Origin: Streptomyces rishiriensis
Lineage (GTDB): Bacteria; Actinomycetota; Actinomycetes; Streptomycetales; Streptomycetaceae
Direction of reading: 5' to 3'
Assembly (NCBI RefSeq): GCF_003112535.1
Contig: NZ_BEWA01000008.1
Coordinates: 1 to 64,000, forward strand
DNA: 64,000 bases
A program made the position numbers and the translations under genes. The notes under the pieces are model-generated. The model was not told where the DNA came from and ran no database searches. It saw only the letters and a list, made by a program, of their open reading frames with translations. Shown piece after piece: positions 42,519-50,189 of this stretch; the first letter of the stretch is position 1, and the number at the start of each line of letters is the position of its first letter.

Positions 42519-42546
42519 GGGAATCTTTACCGCCGCCCGGACGTTG
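42519..42546 (+). promoter_or_regulatory. SigR-type promoter for rbpA
   Basis: GGGAAT (42519-42524) and GTTG (42543-42546) are separated by exactly 18 bases. This matches the SigR (thiol-oxidative stress sigma) promoter pattern GGGAAT-N18-GTT of Streptomyces. It is 63 bp before the rbpA ATG. S. coelicolor rbpA is a known SigR target. A TTGACA at 42466-42471 could be part of a housekeeping promoter, but no clear -10 goes with it. Confidence 0.85.
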
Positions 42547-42608
42547 ACCGGATGACGACGACAGCGACACACCTGTCCTGTGGGCGACAAGCCCGGGAGG
42601 CACGATTC

Positions 42609-42983
42609 ATGAGTGAGCGAGCTCTTCGCGGCACGCGCCTCGTGGTGACCAGCTACGAGACGGACCGCGGTATCGACCTGGCCCCGCGCCAGGCCGTGGA
42701 GTACGCATGCGAGAAGGGGCACCGGTTTGAAATGCCCTTCTCGGTCGAGGCGGAGATTCCGCCGGAGTGGGAGTGCAAGGTCTGCGGAGCCCCTGCACTT
42801 CTGGTCGACGGCGACGGCCCTGAGGAAAAGAAGGCCAAGCCCGCGCGTACGCACTGGGACATGCTGATGGAGCGGCGGACCCGCGAGGAACTGGAAGAGG
42901 TCCTCGAGGAGCGCCTGGCCGTTCTGCGGTCCGGGGCTATGAACCTTGCGGTACATCCCCGCGACAGCCGTAAAAGCGCGTAG
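42609..42983 (+). CDS. rbpA: RNA polymerase-binding protein RbpA
   Basis: A 124-residue actinobacterial RNA polymerase accessory factor that binds sigma and beta subunits and stabilises the open complex with the housekeeping sigma factor. The N-terminus MSERALRGTRLVVTSYETDR and the zinc-linked core (CEKGHRF, then CKVCGAPA) are characteristic. The C-terminal sigma-interacting helices contain HWDMLMERRTREELEEVLEE. The ATG follows GGGAGG at 42596-42601 region. A SigR promoter lies upstream and a 20-bp-stem terminator follows. Confidence 0.97.
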   Translation: MSERALRGTRLVVTSYETDRGIDLAPRQAVEYACEKGHRFEMPFSVEAEIPPEWECKVCGAPALLVDGDGPEEKKAKPARTHWDMLMERRTREELEEVLEERLAVLRSGAMNLAVHPRDSRKSA

Positions 42984-43022
42984 CTCCTAGGGGCTGCGAC
43001 AGGCTGCACAGCGCACGACAAC

Positions 43023-43065
43023 GACCGCGGGCGCCGTACGTGTTTCACGTACGGCGCCCGCGGTC
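43023..43065 (+). terminator. Terminator after rbpA, 20-bp perfect stem
   Basis: Arms of 20 bases (43023-43042 and 43046-43065) pair perfectly around a TTT loop; the left arm begins GACCGCGGGCGCC and the right ends GGCGCCCGCGGTC. It is 40 bp past the rbpA stop. It could also end transcription from the convergent fxsA. Confidence 0.9.
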
Positions 43066-43125
43066 TTCGTGCTGCCCGCTCCACTGTCCCCGGGAGGGAC
43101 CGGCCCGGCCACTGCGGCTACTCAG

Positions 43126-43155
43126 GAGACGGCTCCCTCGGAGACGGCTCCCTCG
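43126..43155. repeat. Two tandem copies of a 15-bp unit
   Basis: GAGACGGCTCCCTCG is repeated exactly at 43126-43140 and 43141-43155. It lies in the 356-bp rbpA-fxsA gap, which past the terminator is made of CCCGG/CCCAGA-type simple repeats to about 43310 and has no ORF I believe. Confidence 0.85.
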
Positions 43156-43339
43156 GACGCGGCCCGGCCGGCGGGCCGCCTACCGGTCGCTCGGAGCCGG
43201 AACCTCGGACCCGTAAGCCCAGAATCCCGGGCCGGCTGCCCAGAGGCCCCGGGCCCGGAACCCAGAACCCGGCCCGGCTGCCCGGAGCGCGGAGGCCTCG
43301 GAGCTCAGGGCCGCCGGATTCACTCCTGACGCCGCGAGG

Positions 43340-43870
43340 TCACTGCTCGTCCCTGAGGACCTCGCCCTGCACCACCTTGCCGTCCGGGCGGTGGATGCGG
43401 GCCTGCTGGAAGGCGTCACCCAGGGAGCCGGGGGTGCCCGCGGCCTCCCGCAGCTTGCGCTCCCCATAGCCGCCGACCGCCTTCTGGACGGGCGGGAGCA
43501 GCAGGAGCAGGCCGATCGCGTCGGAGGCCAGGCCCGGGATCATCAGGAGAAGGCCGCCGAGCATCATGAGACCGTTGCCGCCGCCCTTGCCGGGGGCCGT
43601 GCCGCGCTGAATCGCCTCGTTCAGGTTCTGGAAGGCCCGCCGGCCGGCCCGCTTGATCACGACGGCGCCGAGCACGAACCCGGCGGCGAGGAGCAGGAGG
43701 ACCACCGGCCCGCTCGTCGCGCCCGCGACGACGGTCAGCAGCCAGATCTCCAGCACCAGCCACGCGGCGAGGCCCAGCGGCAGGAACGTCCGCAGGCGGG
43801 AGCGACGGGGCTGGGTGCGGCGGGGCCGGGCGTCGGTCGGGTATGCGCGGATCGGAGAGCCAGTCGTCAT
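43340..43870 (-). CDS. fxsA: FxsA-family membrane protein
   Basis: A 176-residue membrane protein. After a basic N-terminal stretch (RPRRTQPRRSRLRTF) come about four hydrophobic segments; GLMMLGGLLLMIPGLASDAIG is the FxsA signature with the characteristic PG turn, followed by LLLLPPVQKAV. E. coli FxsA alters F-plasmid phage exclusion; the native role is unknown. Convergent with rbpA; 46 bp downstream of it on this strand no gene is shared, and ppm1 ends just upstream of its start. Confidence 0.88.
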   Translation of the reverse strand: MTTGSPIRAYPTDARPRRTQPRRSRLRTFLPLGLAAWLVLEIWLLTVVAGATSGPVVLLLLAAGFVLGAVVIKRAGRRAFQNLNEAIQRGTAPGKGGGNGLMMLGGLLLMIPGLASDAIGLLLLLPPVQKAVGGYGERKLREAAGTPGSLGDAFQQARIHRPDGKVVQGEVLRDEQ

Positions 43871-43916
43871 GCCTCCAGTGTGCCCGGACCCGGCTCAGAG
43901 CGGCATAAGGGGACCC

Positions 43917-44870
43917 TCAGCCGTCGCTGGGGGAGCTGCCCTCGCCGTGGGACGTGCCCTCGCCCCGGGAGGCGCCGTCCGCCTCCGACCCGGCGGCGTC
44001 GCTGCCGGACTTCGCGGCGTCGCTGCCGGACTTCGCGGCGGCGCTGTGGGCCGGGACGGGCGCCTGCGGACGCTCCGGCCGGTCGGCTCCGCGGCCGGTG
44101 ATCTTGCCGACCCGCTCCCCCACGCCCCACGCCGTGACCCGCCACAGCGCCTCGACGAGGATGTCCCGGCTCATCTTGGAGTCGCCGAGTTCACGCTCGA
44201 CGAAGGTGATGGGCACTTCCACCACATGGAACCCTGCCCTGACCGCGCGGCGGGCGAGGTCGACCTGGAAGCAGTACCCCTGGGAGGCCACCTCGTCGAG
44301 GCCGAGGCCCTCCAGGGTCTCGCGGCGGAAGGCGCGGTAGCCGCCGGTGATGTCGCGCAGCGGCAGGTCGAGGGCGAGGCGGGAGTAGAGGCTGCCGCCG
44401 CGGGAGATGACCTCGCGGGATCTGGGCCAGTTCACGACCCGGCCGCCCGGCACCCAGCGGGAGCCCAGGACCAGGTCGGCGCCCTTGAGCGCGGTGAGCA
44501 GGCGGGGCAGCTCCTCGGGCTGGTGGGAGCCGTCGGCGTCCATCTCGATCAGGACGCCGTAGCCGTTGTCCAGGCCCCAGTGGAAGCCCGCGAGATAGGC
44601 CGCGCCGAGACCTTCCTTGCCCTTGCGGTGGAGCACCTGGACCTGGTCGTCCCCGGCGGCCAGTTCGTCGGCGAGCTTGCCGGTGCCGTCGGGGCTGTTG
44701 TCGTCGGCCACGAGGACGTGGGCCTCCGGGACAGCCTTGCGCACCCGGCCGACGATGCTCTTGATGTTCTCCGCCTCGTTGTAGGTCGGGATGATCACCA
44801 AGGCCGTGCCGAGCGGACCGAACTGCCGTCCCCGGTCCTGTGCCGCGCGGGTCCCGTCGCCGTCGTTCAC
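43917..44870 (-). CDS. ppm1: Polyprenol monophosphomannose synthase (dolichol-phosphate mannosyltransferase type)
   Basis: A 317-residue GT2 enzyme that makes polyprenyl-phosphate-mannose from GDP-mannose, the donor for protein O-mannosylation and lipoglycans. ALVIIPTYNEAENI, VADDNSPDGTG and IEMDADGSHQPEELPRLL (DXD-type motif) are intact, as is RDITGGYRAF. No lipoprotein N-acyltransferase domain is fused, unlike in mycobacteria but as in S. coelicolor. GTG 44870 follows AAGGGGCAGCA. The last ~60 residues are a disordered Ala/Lys/Ser/Gly tail with repeated AAKSGSD units. Confidence 0.92.
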   Translation of the reverse strand: MNDGDGTRAAQDRGRQFGPLGTALVIIPTYNEAENIKSIVGRVRKAVPEAHVLVADDNSPDGTGKLADELAAGDDQVQVLHRKGKEGLGAAYLAGFHWGLDNGYGVLIEMDADGSHQPEELPRLLTALKGADLVLGSRWVPGGRVVNWPRSREVISRGGSLYSRLALDLPLRDITGGYRAFRRETLEGLGLDEVASQGYCFQVDLARRAVRAGFHVVEVPITFVERELGDSKMSRDILVEALWRVTAWGVGERVGKITGRGADRPERPQAPVPAHSAAAKSGSDAAKSGSDAAGSEADGASRGEGTSHGEGSSPSDG

Positions 44871-45438
44871 TGCTGCCCCTTCAAGTCCGTACGCAGGGGA
44901 CCACCATAGTGGCCGCGGCCTGCGATGACGTGACAGGGCGTTCGCATGGTGGTGTCGAATCCGCAAAAGCGGGGTAACAACGCGCTTTTGAGCTTGTATG
45001 TACGCCCCTACCCCGGGCGGCTCGTGCGCACGCCCGCTGCGGATGGGGGCCCGGCGCTCTTCGGGCCGGCCCGGGACCCGCTGGCTGCGGGTCGACCGAA
45101 GCCGTTGTCTACTGAGCGCCCGGGCCCCACCCGGGTCACACCTCCCCGACCGGCCGGAACGTTCCCTCGCTGCGGCGCGGGCGCTGAGCCTGGCTGCCAG
45201 TGGCGGTGCGCCGGCACGGCACACCGTCCCTGACCCAGCGGCGCCGCGGCGAGTGCGCGGACGTTCCCCGGCGGGGCGTCCGGTGGTGGACTCCGCCGAA
45301 CCTACCGGCCTTCCGCAGTCGGCTGTCAACAGCGGTGCGACCTGCGAGTCTTTCGCCAACGCCCTGGTCAGGGGGGAGGACGGGCCGGCGGCCCGACGGC
45401 GGGCGGACGGGTGATCTTCGCCGCGCCGGCCCGGGAGA
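44871..45438. other. Long intergenic region, no convincing gene
   Basis: This 568-bp gap lies between ppm1 and the amidohydrolase gene, both leftward. The first ~130 bp next to ppm1 is AT-richer and should hold its promoter. The remainder is GC-rich with an open frame at 44998-45414 on the plus strand, but that frame has no ribosome site and no third-position bias. I see no RNA gene. Confidence 0.5.
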
Positions 45439-47055
45439 TCACTCGCTCGGGCGCACGAACACGGTCCGGCCGTCCACCACGGTCCGCAGGCACACCGGCA
45501 GAGCGGCTCCAGGGGTCAGATCGGGCAGTCCCGGGGTGCCGGAGCGGGGGTCGGTGGACCAGCGGGCGACCCGGTCGTCGGGGGCCTGGACGACGAGCTC
45601 GTCGGTACGCCAGACGGCGTAGTCGGCGGGTGCGCCGGGGACCAGGACGCCCGCGTCGTCGCGCCCGATCGCCCGCCACCCGCCGCGCGTGTGGGCCGTG
45701 AACGCCGCCCGTACGGAGACGCGGTGGTCGGGGGTGCGATGGAAGGCGGCGGCGCGGACCGTGCCCCAGGGGTCGAGGGGGGTGACCGGGCTGTCGGAGC
45801 CGAAGGCGAGCGGGACGCCGGTCCGCAGCAGGGCGGCGAAGGGGTTCAGCGTGCGGGCCCGCTCGACGCCAAGCCGCTGGGCGTACATGCCCTCCTCGCC
45901 GCCCCACAGGGCGTCGAAGGCGGGCTGCACGGAGGCGGTGAGGCCCAGTTCGGCGAAGGCGGCGATCGTCTCCGGCGTGAGCATCTCGGCGTGCTCCACC
46001 CGGTGGCGGGCGGCGCGGATCCGGGCGAGGCCGGTCTTCTCCGCCGCGGCGCGCACCCCTTCGACGACGGCGCTCACCGCGGCGTCGCCGATGGCGTGGA
46101 ACCCCGCCTGAAGACCGGCCTCGGTGCAGGCCGCCACGTGTGCGGCCACCTCGGCCGCGCCCAGGTAGGCGGCGCCGGTGTGGTCCGCGTCGGCGTACGG
46201 GCCGTGCAGACAGGCGGTGTGGGAGCCGAGGGCGCCGTCGACGAACAGGTCCCCGGCGGCGCCGAGCGCGCCCAGCTCCCGGGCCTTGTCGACGGCCTGC
46301 TCCGCCCAGTAGCCGACGACGCGCGGGCCGCTCTCCTCGGCGGCGAGCCGCAGCAGGTCCGTGAAGTCGTCCTCCGAGGAGATCTCCGGACCGCCGCACT
46401 CGTGGACGGAGCCGATGCCGAGGGAGGCGGCGTGCGCGAGGGCGGCCCGCTGGGCCTCGGTCCGCTGTCCCGGCGTCACGGCTGCGAACGCGGCGGCGCG
46501 GACGGCGTGGTGCGCGTCGCGGGTCAGCGGCTGCCCCTCGGCGTAACCGGCCGCGGTGCGCGCGGCGGGGGTCAGGTCGAGCAGGGCGGTGGTGGCCACG
46601 GCCGAGTGGACGTCGATCCGGCTCAGGTAGAGCGGCCGGCCGCCGCTGGCCTCGTCCAGTTCGTCGCGCCGGGGAGGACGCCCCTCCGGCCAGCCGGAGG
46701 CGTCCCAGCCGTGCCCGAGCAGCACCTTGTCCTGCGGGCGGGCGGCCGCGAAGTCCCGTACGCGGGTGAGGGCGGCGGCCAGCGAAGGGGCGCCGGACAG
46801 GTCGAGTCCGGTCAGTGCGAGGCCGGTGGACGTGGTGTGCACATGGGCGTCGGTGAACGCCGGGGTGACCAGGGCGCCGTCCAGGTCGACGACCTCGTCG
46901 ACGCCGTCCGCGAAGGCGTCCGCGGCGCCCTCGGAGCCGACCCAGGCGACCTGGCCTCGCTCGACCACCATCGCGGTCGCGAACGGGTCGGCGGGGCTGT
47001 GGACCTCTCCGCGGCGGAGCAGGACGGTCTTCGGCTGGGGGGCGCGCTCACTCAT
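45439..47055 (-). CDS. Amidohydrolase (YtcJ/metal-dependent hydrolase family 3)
   Basis: A 538-residue metal-dependent hydrolase. The N-terminal metal motif is FTDAHVHTTSTGLAL; further metal ligands are in VHECGG, GFHAIGDAAV and RVEHAEML; the late Asp is in FGSDSPVTPLDPW. Such enzymes hydrolyse C-N bonds of amides such as N-substituted formamides; the substrate is not predictable. No signal peptide. It starts 80 bp from the end of the convergent-side Lrp gene on the same strand. Confidence 0.87.
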   Translation of the reverse strand: MSERAPQPKTVLLRRGEVHSPADPFATAMVVERGQVAWVGSEGAADAFADGVDEVVDLDGALVTPAFTDAHVHTTSTGLALTGLDLSGAPSLAAALTRVRDFAAARPQDKVLLGHGWDASGWPEGRPPRRDELDEASGGRPLYLSRIDVHSAVATTALLDLTPAARTAAGYAEGQPLTRDAHHAVRAAAFAAVTPGQRTEAQRAALAHAASLGIGSVHECGGPEISSEDDFTDLLRLAAEESGPRVVGYWAEQAVDKARELGALGAAGDLFVDGALGSHTACLHGPYADADHTGAAYLGAAEVAAHVAACTEAGLQAGFHAIGDAAVSAVVEGVRAAAEKTGLARIRAARHRVEHAEMLTPETIAAFAELGLTASVQPAFDALWGGEEGMYAQRLGVERARTLNPFAALLRTGVPLAFGSDSPVTPLDPWGTVRAAAFHRTPDHRVSVRAAFTAHTRGGWRAIGRDDAGVLVPGAPADYAVWRTDELVVQAPDDRVARWSTDPRSGTPGLPDLTPGAALPVCLRTVVDGRTVFVRPSE

Positions 47056-47074
47056 GGGGAACAGTCTCGCGCCT

Positions 47075-47143
47075 CGCGCCGACCGCCCCGCACGGGGACC
47101 CCTCAGATCCGCGCCGACCGCCCCGTACGGGACCCCTCAGATC
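47075..47143. repeat. 35-bp tandem duplication overlapping the Lrp gene 3' end
   Basis: Copy 1 is 47075-47109 (35 bp) and copy 2 is 47110-47143 (34 bp). They differ by one substitution and one missing G. Copy 2 carries the last codons and stop (TCA at 47137) of the Lrp gene, so copy 1 is an untranslated duplicate of the gene's end. Confidence 0.9.
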
Positions 47144-47577
47144 CGCGGCGGCCGGGCCTCGTACGGGGTGGACAGGGCGACGGTCGTGCGCGTCGACACC
47201 CCCGCGAGCGCTCGCAGCCGGCCGAGGAGCTCCTCCAGCTCGTGCGGGGTGGCCACGCGCACCTTGAGGATGTAGTTCTCGTCGCCGGCGACGCTGTGGC
47301 AGGCCTCGATCTCGGGCACGCCCGCGAGCCGCTCGGCGATGTCGTCGGGGGCGCTGGGGTCGAACGGCTTCACCGAGATGAAGGCGGTCAGGGGCAGCCC
47401 GACGGCCTCCGGATCGACGACGGCCGCGTAGCCGCGGATGACGCCGCGCTGTTCCAGCCGGCGCACCCGCTGGTGCACGGCGGACGTCGACAGGCCCGTG
47501 GCCTTGCCCAGATCGGTGTAGCTCATCCGCCCGTCCCTGACGAGCAGCTGCACGATTTGTCGGTCCAGCTCCTCCAT
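47137..47577 (-). CDS. Lrp/AsnC-family regulator
   Basis: A 146-residue transcription factor. The N-terminal helix-turn-helix is LDRQIVQLLVRDGRMSYTDL then GKATGLSTSAVHQRVRRLEQ; the C-terminal RAM domain (about 68-140) contains IEACHSVAGDENYILKVR, the usual effector-binding turn. ATG 47577 is the family start; the open frame continues upstream without coding signals. It is divergent from a Cys-motif protein gene. Effector is probably an amino acid, unspecified. Confidence 0.9.
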   Translation of the reverse strand: MEELDRQIVQLLVRDGRMSYTDLGKATGLSTSAVHQRVRRLEQRGVIRGYAAVVDPEAVGLPLTAFISVKPFDPSAPDDIAERLAGVPEIEACHSVAGDENYILKVRVATPHELEELLGRLRALAGVSTRTTVALSTPYEARPPRI

Positions 47578-47818
47578 GACGCAAGAACCTACCGTGCGGG
47601 CGATCTCCGCGTATACGTATGCAGCGCAGGTCATACCCGGTTTGTGATGTGCCGGGCCGGGTGGGGCGTGCAGCATCTGCACAGGGCATGTGACGAAGGC
47701 CACAGCAGTTGTCAAGGCTTCGTGATGGCCTCGTGGTTACCGCCCGGACGTGCTGGGAAGTGCTTGCTGTGGTCGAGGCCGCAGTGCCTTCACGGCCCAG
47801 TCCGAGGGGGAGAATCCC

Positions 47819-48274
47819 ATGCAGAGTCTTAAGCGCCCTGGTCGCACCGCGCCCAAGCGGCTCCAGTCGGTCGTAGAGCCCGAGCCGGAGGGCGTCGAAC
47901 CCTTCGACGCCGACGGCTTCGACGCCGATGACGCCGACCACTTCGACGCGTACGACACCTTCGAGATGTACCGCGTGATCTGCCCGGACTGCGCGCAGCC
48001 CATCGCACTGCTCGCGGACGAGGAGATCCTGCCGGAGCACGCGCTGTGCGCCTCGCCGTGGAACCCGTTCGGGCTCACGGTCTGCGCCGGGACGGGACGC
48101 GCGGCGTCCGAGGCCCGCTCCGCCGACGAGTCCGCGGAGCCCCAGGAGCAGGACACCGCACTGCTGCTGACGCTCCCTCAGGGCCTGGACTGGCGCACAC
48201 AGCCCTTCTCGCATGTCGGCGGCCCGGGCTCGCGCCCGATGCGCGTGCCGGTGCTGCGCCGCGCCGCCGCCTGA
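47819..48274 (+). CDS. Conserved small acidic protein with CPDC motif
   Basis: A 151-residue protein. After a basic start (LKRPGRTAPKRL), an acidic Asp/Phe repeat (DADGFDADDADHFDAYDTFE) precedes a CPDCAQPIALLADEE segment with a later Cys pair around HALCASPWNPFGLTVC. The four Cys could form a zinc knuckle. I recognise it only as a conserved Streptomyces hypothetical. ATG 47819 follows GAGGGGGAGAATCCC, a strong site. Confidence 0.8.
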   Translation: MQSLKRPGRTAPKRLQSVVEPEPEGVEPFDADGFDADDADHFDAYDTFEMYRVICPDCAQPIALLADEEILPEHALCASPWNPFGLTVCAGTGRAASEARSADESAEPQEQDTALLLTLPQGLDWRTQPFSHVGGPGSRPMRVPVLRRAAA

Positions 48275-48660
48275 CCGGGGGCCCTCGCGCCCATCGCCCG
48301 CCCGCTTCGGCTCCGCCGGCTGCCGCCGCTGCCGTGGGCGCGAGGAACTCCGCCTGTCCGGGCGGCAGTCGCTGCGACCGCTGCCCCCCCCTACGGCGGT
48401 GTTACGTCGGCGCCGGTGCGCCGGTGAGCGCACCGGGGCAGGACGCCCGAAACCCGGCGATGCGTCAATCGGTGTGCTGCGGCACCGTGTCGGCCGTGCG
48501 TGGACCCGATACGCGTCAGGTCGGGTCCGGGCCGGGCGGGAGCACGCAGAGCCCGCACTCCAGGGCCGGTGACGCACGTCCCGGACCCGGGACACCCCCC
48601 GAACTCACGCTCTACGACGGCGGCCGGTGACCTGTCCCGCGGCACCTCCGTTGCCCTGGT
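48275..48660. other. Intergenic region with a long-loop hairpin
   Basis: CCTCGCGCCCA (48283-48293) pairs with TGGGCGCGAGG (48335-48345) across a 41-base loop just after the preceding stop, a possible terminator. The GGGCGCGAGGAACTCCGCC part resembles a repeat often found between Streptomyces genes (from memory). The rest shows no coding frame I trust. Confidence 0.45.
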
Positions 48661-48927
48661 ATGACCCCCACCTATTCGGCTGCACCCGGGCGTCACCGCC
48701 AGCTCTTCGTTCCGTCGCGTCCGGAACCCGCCCGCGCAGGATCGGTTCCGCTGGCCTCGCCGGCCGCTCTGGACCCGCCCATCTACCGCGACCTGCTGCG
48801 CACTTGGGCCGACCGGGGCCGGACCCTGCCGGGCCGTCACGATCCCGAGTGGGTGCGGCTCGCGGCTCCCCAGGTGCGGCCGGGACAGTTCGGCGGCTCC
48901 GGGGACCCGCTGGGCGACGCACGCTGA
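48661..48927 (+). CDS. Small conserved hypothetical protein
   Basis: An 88-residue Pro/Arg-rich protein with a folded-looking core, ALDPPIYRDLLRTWADRGRT followed by LPGRHDPEWVRLAA. No membrane segment or metal motif. Similar short proteins occur in Streptomyces (from memory). No Shine-Dalgarno is visible before ATG 48661, so the start may be leaderless or wrong. Codon bias favours coding. Confidence 0.5.
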   Translation: MTPTYSAAPGRHRQLFVPSRPEPARAGSVPLASPAALDPPIYRDLLRTWADRGRTLPGRHDPEWVRLAAPQVRPGQFGGSGDPLGDAR

Positions 48928-49223
48928 CCGTCCGCCGGATCCGACGGGGCACATCCCGTCGCGCAGGCTGCCGCTCGGCATCGGCTTTTACGGGCGCGGC
49001 TGGACCGGCGTCACCCAGGCGAAACCGGGGCACGGCCACCGGGCCCGCGGCGGGGATGTACGGCCGCGACGAAGACGACGTACAGGGCTCGGCGGAACCT
49101 TCTTCTGGGAGCTCGACGGTGACACGGCCGACGGCGAACTGATCAGGGCCGTCAAGCAGCCCGTGGGCGGCGGGCCGGGGCGCAGAGCCGAGGCTCCCCC
49201 GGCCTCCGCCGACGGCCGCGGCG

Positions 49224-49883
49224 TCAGACCTCGCGGCGGGCCGGCTTCGGCGCGGGGAAGGCGGGGTCGAGCTCCTCGACGGCGCGCAGAGCGCCGCCCA
49301 GCGTCTTCACCAGCAGGTCGCCCATGACCTCGCGGGAGAGTTCGGGGCGGTCGATCCACTCCAGCGTGGCCCCCTCGACGCTGCACACCCAGGACAGCAG
49401 GGCCATGCGGGGCAGCGCGGGGATGTCGCTGCGGCCGTACGCGCCCTCGGCGAGGGTCGCCACGATTGCCGCGCGCACCCCGTCCCGGATGGCGTGCACC
49501 TCGGTGTCGAAGCCGACGCCGCCGCTGACGATGGTGCGATAGGCGGCCTGGTTGTGCTCGGCGTAGCGCAGGTAGCCGTCGATGGTGCGGTGGAGCCGGT
49601 CCACCTGGGGCAGCTCCATGCCGCTCGCCGCGAAGGTGACCAGGTCGGCGACGGAGTCCTGGATGATCGCCAGGTAGTAGCCCCGCTTGGACTGGAAGTA
49701 GTAGTAGATCAGCCCTTTGGCGACGTGTGCCTGCCGGGCGATGTCATCCATCGAGAGGGCGTCGTACGACGTGTCGGCGAACAACTTGCGCCCGATGGAG
49801 ATGAGTTCGGCGCGGCGCGCCAGTGAGCGCTCGGTGCCGCGCGCCCGGGGGCGGACGACTTCGCGCTGTTCACTGATATTCAA
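49224..49883 (-). CDS. TetR/AcrR-family regulator
   Basis: A 219-residue repressor-type protein. The helix-turn-helix is SMDDIARQAHVAKGLIYYYF in the first 70 residues; the C-terminal ligand domain is variable. The start is TTG 49883 (MNISEQREVV), preceded by AGGGTCGACA; no ATG or GTG is in frame nearby. It is upstream of, and on the same strand as, none of its likely targets; the small membrane protein and C39 peptidase genes lie just behind it. Ligand unknown. Confidence 0.87.
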   Translation of the reverse strand: MNISEQREVVRPRARGTERSLARRAELISIGRKLFADTSYDALSMDDIARQAHVAKGLIYYYFQSKRGYYLAIIQDSVADLVTFAASGMELPQVDRLHRTIDGYLRYAEHNQAAYRTIVSGGVGFDTEVHAIRDGVRAAIVATLAEGAYGRSDIPALPRMALLSWVCSVEGATLEWIDRPELSREVMGDLLVKTLGGALRAVEELDPAFPAPKPARREV

Positions 49884-49958
49884 TGTCGACCCTGGTCTCG
49901 GGCGGTCGGCGGGGACTTCCGCAGTATGTCAGGTCAACCGTGCGTCAGGTCACGCCCG

Positions 49959-50099
49959 TCACAGCAGCCCGAGCTGGGTGACCAGCATCGCGACGACCGC
50001 GACGAGGATCCAGCCCACGACGTGCTCCAGGATCTTCGGGCCGTCGGCGTCGGGGCCTCCGGTGCGGGCTCGGGCGGCGGTGGCTGTCTGTGCGGTCAT
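49959..50099 (-). CDS. SCO1431-family micro membrane protein
   Basis: A 46-residue protein: a soluble Ala/Arg-rich start (MTAQTATAARARTGGPDADG) and one C-terminal hydrophobic helix (HVVGWILVAVVAMLVTQLGL). It matches in size and form the SCO1431 family of single-pass proteins. ATG 50099 gives the natural start; longer upstream frames are not coding. It lies between the TetR and C39 peptidase genes. Function unknown. Confidence 0.75.
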   Translation of the reverse strand: MTAQTATAARARTGGPDADGPKILEHVVGWILVAVVAMLVTQLGLL

Positions 50100-50189
50100 G
50101 GTGTCTCGCTGAGGTCGGACGTACTGGTGGATCCCCCCACGATCCGTCCACCTTGCCACCCGCCGGGGCCCTCGCGGCAGAGACGTTGC

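Noticed and set aside
44998..45414. A 138-codon plus-strand frame upstream of the amidohydrolase gene
   Set aside because: No ribosome site, Arg/Pro/Ala-rich translation without third-position bias; most likely non-coding.
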